Shown here: piece after piece, positions 1 through 3,055 of the stretch
How the letters are laid out: each line of letters starts with the position of its first letter
Position numbering within the stretch: position 1 is the first letter of the stretch
NCBI GenBank assembly: GCA_035345895.1
Contig: DAORDI010000332.1
Location: 1 to 5,701, forward strand
From: DAORDI01 sp035345895
Lineage (GTDB): Bacteria; Spirochaetota; Leptospiria; Leptospirales; Leptospiraceae
Direction: 5' to 3'
Length of the DNA stretch: 5,701 nucleotides
The notes under the pieces: generated by a model
Databases searched by the model: none
What the model saw: only the letters and a program-made list of their open reading frames with translations
Told to the model about the DNA's origin: nothing
Translations under genes and position numbers: made by a program

Positions 1-100
1 GGCGGGCAGAAAATTGGCCTGCGACCCCCCATTCACCTAGCGGTGAATCCCAGCAGGACTCCCTTCGGTCGCCGGGGAAAGCGGAGCTGGGGTGAGGTAA
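1..100. repeat. Structured repeat, copy A (longest copy; left boundary at window edge)
   Basis: Positions 1-79 match 997-1075 with three mismatches (at 22, 51 and 58). Positions 49-100 match 1179-1230 with one mismatch (at 58). Two structural parts are visible. The first is a perfect hairpin at 31-48 (ATTCACC, loop TAGC, GGTGAAT). The second is a larger stem-loop at 49-91, closed by CCCAGC/GCTGGG, with an inner stem TCCC-TT-CGG, loop TCG, CCG-GGGA at 60-78. The copy ends in GAGGTAA, as the other two copies do. It is GC-rich, unlike the AT-rich genes beside it. It lies downstream of the immunity gene, so it could be transcribed as a 3' tail. It may extend left of the window. I do not recognise it as a named element. 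Confidence 0.85.
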
Positions 101-115
101 AATAGACCTCCCTTC

Positions 116-159
116 AGGAAGCTTCCTAGTTTGCGCAGTCGAACAACTCCGCTTAAACT
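116..159 (-). other. Hairpins at the 3' end of the immunity gene (possible weak transcription stop)
   Basis: Positions 128-159 can fold as AGTTT-GCG paired with CGC-TT-AAACT, an 8-bp stem with a TT bulge. This stem overlaps the immunity stop codon at 153-155. Next to it, 116-127 is a perfect 12-base palindrome (AGGAAGCTTCCT). Neither is followed by a clear run of T on the minus strand; the nearest is TTTT near 101-104. It may be a poor intrinsic terminator or simply part of the flanking repeat structure. Confidence 0.3.
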
Positions 160-491
160 GCATTCGCTGCCAGCTCCCGGAATTTACTTAATAGTAAATT
201 TAACTTGGCGGGATCTCCTGCTCCTGTAAATTTCTTATCTTTTATTTGTACTGCATACCAGTCAAAATCAGAAATCTCTGCTTTTACCGGATCAATTTGA
301 AGATTTTCTAAACTGGTATCTTGCAAATCTATTTGAATCATCCATCCGGGATTGTCTATCGTCTGGATAGAAATGCCATAAGTGTGTTCCCAATCCCCAT
401 TGCATTCCTTTTTATACCAGTTCTCAATCCATTGAATATTATTCACTGTCAAGTTTTCTGTTTCTTCTTGGGATTTCATCATCGTCTGCAT
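153..491 (-). CDS. Imm53-family immunity protein
   Basis: This is a 112-residue protein that probably binds and neutralises the toxin encoded just upstream. The family is recognised by its opening and closing signatures. From residue 17 it reads NNIQWIENWYKKECNGDWEH, then YGISIQTIDNPGWMIQIDL, and near the end DWYAVQIKDKKFTGAGDP followed by an LLSKFRELA helix. This matches my memory of Imm53 proteins of polymorphic toxin systems. There is no signal peptide or membrane segment, so it should be cytoplasmic. The ATG at 491 is chosen because a perfect AGGAGG lies 8 bases upstream (500-505). However, the family normally begins at the NNIQW motif, and a GTG at 446-444 would start exactly there, overlapping the toxin stop by 8 bases. 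The gene overlaps the toxin reading frame by 53 bases, so translation is likely coupled. Family assignment is from memory, not from a search. Confidence 0.85.
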   Translation of the reverse strand: MQTMMKSQEETENLTVNNIQWIENWYKKECNGDWEHTYGISIQTIDNPGWMIQIDLQDTSLENLQIDPVKAEISDFDWYAVQIKDKKFTGAGDPAKLNLLLSKFRELAANAV

Positions 492-735
492 TTCTTATTC
501 CTCCTGGCACAGTATTCTCATGAACATGAGGAGTGTTGATACTTTCCCCCGTAACTTTATTAAAATGTTTACCGCCGTATAAATCAACTCTTTTAATTTC
601 ATCGAAACCCAAAGGATTTAATTTATTTATCATATAAGTTGCATATTTCAAGATTCTTCCGATAAAATCTTCCACAAAAGTTGTATGATCACCTTCGGCT
701 TCAGGATTCGGTTTTATTTTATTAACTTTTGCCAT
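439..735 (-). CDS. Carrier-less polymorphic-toxin C-terminal domain (Ntox24-like, tentative)
   Basis: This is a 98-residue protein resembling the toxic tip normally found at the C-terminus of large Rhs/CDI-type proteins. Visible motifs, numbered from the ATG at 735, are PNPEAEGDHTTF (9-20), GFDEIKRVDLYGG (43-55), HFN (57-59), TPHVHE (68-73), PGGIR (77-81) and DDDEIPRR (84-91). Conserved-looking histidines at 17, 57, 70 and 72 are candidates for an active site. I associate this pattern with 'polymorphic toxin type 24' domains; a nuclease role is only an inference. No Rhs repeats, no secretion domain and no signal peptide precede it. In-frame TAA TAA codons lie just upstream of a possible TTG start at 783, so the gene cannot extend further. 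The TTG would fall on the predicted -10 element, so ATG at 735 is preferred, although no good Shine-Dalgarno sequence precedes it. It is followed by an overlapping immunity gene. It may be an orphan toxin cassette or a relic cut from a larger gene. Confidence 0.7.
   Translation of the reverse strand: MAKVNKIKPNPEAEGDHTTFVEDFIGRILKYATYMINKLNPLGFDEIKRVDLYGGKHFNKVTGESINTPHVHENTVPGGIRNADDDEIPRRNRKLDSE
500..505 (-). promoter_or_regulatory. Perfect Shine-Dalgarno of the immunity gene, inside the toxin gene
   Basis: AGGAGG on the minus strand lies 8 bases before the ATG at 491. The same bases encode the Pro-Gly-Gly of the toxin's PGGIR motif. It supports the upstream ATG over the GTG at 446, and it would give strong immunity translation from the shared message. 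Confidence 0.75.
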
Positions 736-782
736 ATCTGAACCATAGCAAAAAGCACTAATATTATGAATAGTAAAATTCA

Positions 783-810
783 ATTATTAAAGCACAAGCA
801 GACCTGTCAA
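783..810 (-). promoter_or_regulatory. Predicted sigma70-type promoter of the toxin-immunity pair
   Basis: A perfect TTGACA at 810-805 is followed by a 16-base spacer and AATAAT at 788-783, which is 5 of 6 to TATAAT. Transcription would begin near 776, about 40 bases before the toxin ATG at 735. This placement excludes the TTG at 783 as a start codon. Confidence 0.5.
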
Positions 811-904
811 TAGGGAAAGGGTGAGAGAGTTTTTCAGACGGAAGAAAATCGTAGCAGAATTGATTATAATGATGGGTCGGGAAAGGGAAAGTTTTTTTTG
901 AACC

Positions 905-947
905 GGCAACCTTTTGCAGAGCTTACAGCGGGCAAAAGGTTGGCCTG
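905..947. repeat. Long inverted repeat containing a degenerate repeat copy (D)
   Basis: CAACCTTTTGC at 907-917 pairs perfectly with GCAAAAGGTTG at 932-942, giving 11 bp. GG/CC at 905-906/944-945 adds two more pairs if base 943 is bulged. Inside is a small hairpin, GCT-TAC-AGC (921-929). The right arm lies within a 19-base segment (929-947) that matches 999-1017 of copy B in 16 positions and the same segment of copy A (3-21). No T-run follows on either strand, so it is not a standard terminator. Confidence 0.65.
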
Positions 948-996
948 CTGGGTTGCGAGCTTCGAGAGCAAGGGGGGAAACCTTGTGGAAGCCGTA

Positions 997-1085
997 GGCG
1001 GGCAGAAAATTGGCCTGTGACCCCCCATTCACCTAGCGGTGAATCCAAGCAGGCCTCCCTTCGGTCGCCGGGGAATCCGAGGTAA
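997..1085. repeat. Structured repeat, copy B
   Basis: It matches copy A (1-79) with three differences, including the intact ATTCACC/GGTGAAT hairpin (1027-1044) and the inner TCCC-TT-CGG...CCGGGGA stem (1056-1074). The bases that form the right side of the outer stem in copies A and C (AAGCGGAGCTGGGGT) are replaced here by ATCC before GAGGTAA. The left side is also altered (CCAAGC instead of CCCAGC), so the outer stem is lost from both arms. A further hairpin, GCTTT-CTG/CAG-C-AAAGC, follows at 1087-1109. Confidence 0.85.
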
Positions 1086-1127
1086 AGCTTTCTGGGTTCA
1101 CAGCAAAGCATCCTTATCCGCCCCTCT

Positions 1128-1154
1128 CCATAACGAAATATATTAACGTTATGG
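1128..1154. other. 8-bp hairpin in front of repeat copy C
   Basis: CCATAACG at 1128-1135 pairs perfectly with CGTTATGG at 1147-1154, across an 11-base AT-only loop. It directly precedes the copy C hairpin (1161-1178). No copy of it is seen beside A or B. Confidence 0.55.
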
Positions 1155-1160
1155 CCGCCC

Positions 1161-1230
1161 TTTGCGCTGATGCGCAAACCCAGCAGGCCTCCCTTCGGTC
1201 GCCGGGGAAAGCGGAGCTGGGGTGAGGTAA
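1161..1230. repeat. Structured repeat, copy C (with substituted first hairpin)
   Basis: Positions 1179-1230 match 49-100 of copy A with one mismatch, including both arms of the outer stem (CCCAGC at 1179-1184, GCTGGG at 1216-1221) and the inner stem at 1190-1208. The hairpin before it (TTTGCGC, loop TGAT, GCGCAAA, 1161-1178) occupies the exact place of the ATTCACC hairpin in copy A, at a constant offset of 1130. It has the same stem and loop lengths but a different sequence. Confidence 0.8.
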
Positions 1231-1295
1231 GCATGTTGTACCCTCTGCAGAAAACATTCTCTTCAAAAACTGTGTCTTTTTCTCAGGATACTTTA

Positions 1296-1321
1296 AGATT
1301 CCTCACTGCGTTCGGAATGAC
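1296..1321 (-). repeat. 'GTCATTCC...GGAAT' hairpin repeat downstream of uppP
   Basis: On the minus strand this reads GTCATTCCGAACGCAGTGAG, then GAATCT. It resembles a short repeat I recall as scattered through many bacterial genomes. It folds as ATTCC-GA-AC, loop GCA, GT-GA-GGAAT. That gives a 5-bp stem, a tandem G-A mismatch and a 2-bp stem capped by three bases. It lies about 50 bases after the uppP stop and would be part of the uppP transcript tail if that transcript runs on. It may stabilise or process the 3' end, but no T-run follows it. Confidence 0.6.
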
Positions 1322-1368
1322 AAAGGGGATTTCTTTCGAAACTGCGAAACAGACTGCACTATAAAAAA

Positions 1369-2214
1369 TTAATTTTTCATGAAAAAATATGCCGCAGCGG
1401 CAGTGCCTAGAACAATCCTGTACCAGCCGAACGGCTTGAAATCGTATTTTCTCACATACTCAAGAAATGCTCTGATGATCACGATTGAAAAAACGAATGT
1501 CAGAAAAAAACCGAGACCGAGTACCGGTATGTTTTCTGAATTCAGTGCATGTCTGTGTTTCATCAGTTTGTATCCGCTTGCAATAATGAGCACAGGAAGT
1601 GCCAGGAAAAAAGAATACTCTGTCGCCTTTTCCTTGGAAAGACCGAAATAACGTCCTGAAAGAATCGTCATCGCAGAACGGGATACTCCCGGAATCAGAG
1701 CAATGCACTGGAAGAGACCGATATACACTGCCTGAGAAATGCTGATCTCTTTGGTTTCTGCTTCTGGCTGTTTTCTGAAATAGGATTCAAATACAAGAAA
1801 TGCAATTCCTCCGAGTATCCATGTGCAGGAAAGGATCAGAAGAAGAGAAGTGCTCTGCTTGATCACATCCAGTTTTTTCTTGAAGATGAATCCCGCAAGG
1901 AGCACAGGTGCTGTTCCTAGAAAGATCATCAGGAAAAAAAGATAGGATTCCCTGTCTTCCTTGCTTCCTTTCAGAAACCGGATGAGTCCAAGAAATTTTT
2001 CCTTCAGAAAGGAGAAATACAGCACAACGACTGCAAGGATTGCACCGGACTGAATGAATATGTCAAAAAGATCATCAAACTCGGCTGAAGCAGCTTCCCC
2101 TTGAAAAGGAAAAAAATAACTCCACAGAAACAGATGCCCTGTGGAAGAAACAGGAAGGAACTCAGTGAGCGATTCGATCACCGAGCGGAAAAAAGAGTTA
2201 AGGTACCAGTTCAC
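1369..2214 (-). CDS. uppP: Undecaprenyl-diphosphate phosphatase (UppP/BacA)
   Basis: This 281-residue, multi-pass inner-membrane enzyme removes a phosphate from undecaprenyl diphosphate. That recycles the lipid carrier for peptidoglycan and other envelope polymers, and extra copies of such enzymes give bacitracin tolerance. Both family signatures are present. The first is ESLTEFLPVSSTGH at residues 14-27, with the two catalytic-type glutamates E14 and E18 and H27. The second is PGVSRS at 175-180, with R179. Hydrophobic segments fill the rest, for example 55-70, 91-110, 122-143, 201-214, 229-250 and 266-278. Length is normal for the family. The start is GTG, overlapping the upstream lipoprotein stop as GTGA. 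No Shine-Dalgarno is visible (AAGCTCCTGCAAAAAA precedes it), so translation probably depends on ribosomes finishing the upstream gene. The family start normally lies just before the first signature, which fits this choice. Confidence 0.95.
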   Translation of the reverse strand: MNWYLNSFFRSVIESLTEFLPVSSTGHLFLWSYFFPFQGEAASAEFDDLFDIFIQSGAILAVVVLYFSFLKEKFLGLIRFLKGSKEDRESYLFFLMIFLGTAPVLLAGFIFKKKLDVIKQSTSLLLILSCTWILGGIAFLVFESYFRKQPEAETKEISISQAVYIGLFQCIALIPGVSRSAMTILSGRYFGLSKEKATEYSFFLALPVLIIASGYKLMKHRHALNSENIPVLGLGFFLTFVFSIVIIRAFLEYVRKYDFKPFGWYRIVLGTAAAAYFFMKN

Positions 2215-2957
2215 TTTTTTGCAGGAGCTTTTTTCTCAGGGGTTCCGTTTGCAGGAGGTGCAGGAGTCTTGTTTTCTGCAGGCTTGGAAGAATCTGAGGA
2301 TCCGGAAGAACTGCTTTTGTCGCCTTTCAGGAACTGATCCAGATCGAACTTATCATTATGCTTTATTGCAATTCCTTCCTTGATTCTTTCGAGAATCTTA
2401 GGAAGATTGTTCTGAGTTTCTTCAGCCTTGAGTCCTGCACGGGCAAACATCAGACATTTTTCCACTGGAAGAGACTTGTATCTGGGATCTTTTGCACGGA
2501 GTCTTTCGCATTCCTTCTGAGTGTCCTCTTCTGAAATCTTGATCTTCTTTTCGACTTCCTCTGCAATGTAGAGCTGAGCAACTGTCTGCATTTCCAGATA
2601 TTTCAGTATATCCTTGATCTCAGGTCTGGATGTGAATCCTGCCTTGTCTGCAGCCATTTTCACCATGAGCATATTTCGGTAGCTTTCATAAAAACTTTTC
2701 TTCTGATACTGCATATGAATCGGCTGAAGCTGACGGTCAAGTTCAGTGACGTCGGTCGTAATGATTTCCATCAGGTTCTTTTTTTCAATGTTCTGCGTTC
2801 TGCTGAACGCCTCAAGAGCAGTCTCATATGCATGCTGAAATTTTTTGACTGTCAGCTTTTCGCTGTCGAGACTTTCTATCAGCTGAGAATCATCTTTATC
2901 GCAGCTGTATACTGCAGACAGAATCAGAATTAATGTTATAGCTTTTTTCATAGACAT
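2211..2957 (-). CDS. Putative lipoprotein with SurA-N-like chaperone region, no PPIase domain
   Basis: This 248-residue protein is probably exported and lipid-anchored. Residues 1-18 form a short basic and hydrophobic signal (MSMKKAITLILILSAVYS) before Cys19, with a loose lipobox (Val-Tyr-Ser-Cys) of the sort tolerated in spirochaetes. Residues 30-200 are mostly helical and charged. They contain LTVKKFQHAYETALEAFSR, a long central helix set, and a closing helix NLPKILERIKEG, resembling the N-terminal part of SurA/PrsA-type folding factors. The rotamase domain that usually accompanies it is absent. The tail after 212 is low-complexity: a serine run, then Pro/Ala/Lys repeats ending KKAPAKK, perhaps an envelope linker. 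The ATG at 2957 and the ATG two codons later both lack a strong Shine-Dalgarno. It follows mfd by 98 bases and overlaps uppP by 4. The chaperone role is an inference from fold resemblance. Confidence 0.75.
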   Translation of the reverse strand: MSMKKAITLILILSAVYSCDKDDSQLIESLDSEKLTVKKFQHAYETALEAFSRTQNIEKKNLMEIITTDVTELDRQLQPIHMQYQKKSFYESYRNMLMVKMAADKAGFTSRPEIKDILKYLEMQTVAQLYIAEEVEKKIKISEEDTQKECERLRAKDPRYKSLPVEKCLMFARAGLKAEETQNNLPKILERIKEGIAIKHNDKFDLDQFLKGDKSSSSGSSDSSKPAENKTPAPPANGTPEKKAPAKK

Positions 2958-3055
2958 CCAGGCCCGGACCTAACGCCGGATAATAAAATTTTTCCTGCAT
3001 TTTCAGCATATTGCTTATCTGAAGGAATCTTAGGAAAGGATTTTTCACTCAGTTC

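Larger units (their letters stand above)
811..1368. other. Gene-free, hairpin-rich intergenic region
   Basis: I see no credible gene in this stretch between uppP and the toxin promoter. Open frames here are readings of the repeats. One minus-strand frame (about 923-1234) reads the same repeat DNA in two different frames, which marks it as spurious. The stretch holds stem-loops at 905-945, 969-985, 1027-1044, 1056-1074, 1087-1109, 1128-1154, 1161-1178, 1179-1221 and 1298-1318, together with repeat copies B and C. Positions 811-900 show no structure I can support beyond an ATTATAAT palindrome at 863-870 that lacks a matching -35. There is an oligo-T run at 892-899. Confidence 0.7.

Noticed and set aside
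128..159. Intrinsic terminator for the toxin-immunity operon
   Set aside because: The stem is bulged and has no T-run directly after it, so I list it only as a hairpin and not as a terminator.
863..870. ATTATAAT palindrome giving TATAAT on both strands
   Set aside because: The hexamer 17 bases upstream is CTTTCC (minus strand) or AAGAAA (plus strand), neither close to TTGACA. The TTGACA at 810-805 offers a better promoter.
787..1032. Minus-strand 81-codon frame
   Set aside because: Half of it is translated repeat D/B; no family resemblance and no Shine-Dalgarno was seen.
1..1321. CRISPR array or insertion sequence
   Set aside because: Repeats are few, unevenly spaced and longer than CRISPR repeats; no transposase frame is present in the window.
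1170..1364. Plus-strand 64-codon frame reading MRKPSRPPFGRR
   Set aside because: It starts in the hairpin of repeat copy C and runs through the GTCATTCC repeat; there is no ribosome site and the codons are repeat-derived.
2967..2976. CCTAACG / GTTAGGT motif like an integron attC end, between mfd and the lipoprotein
   Set aside because: Only one half-site is present, with no matching partner at attC distance, and no integrase or cassette array is nearby. The toxin cassette ends do not carry the motif either.
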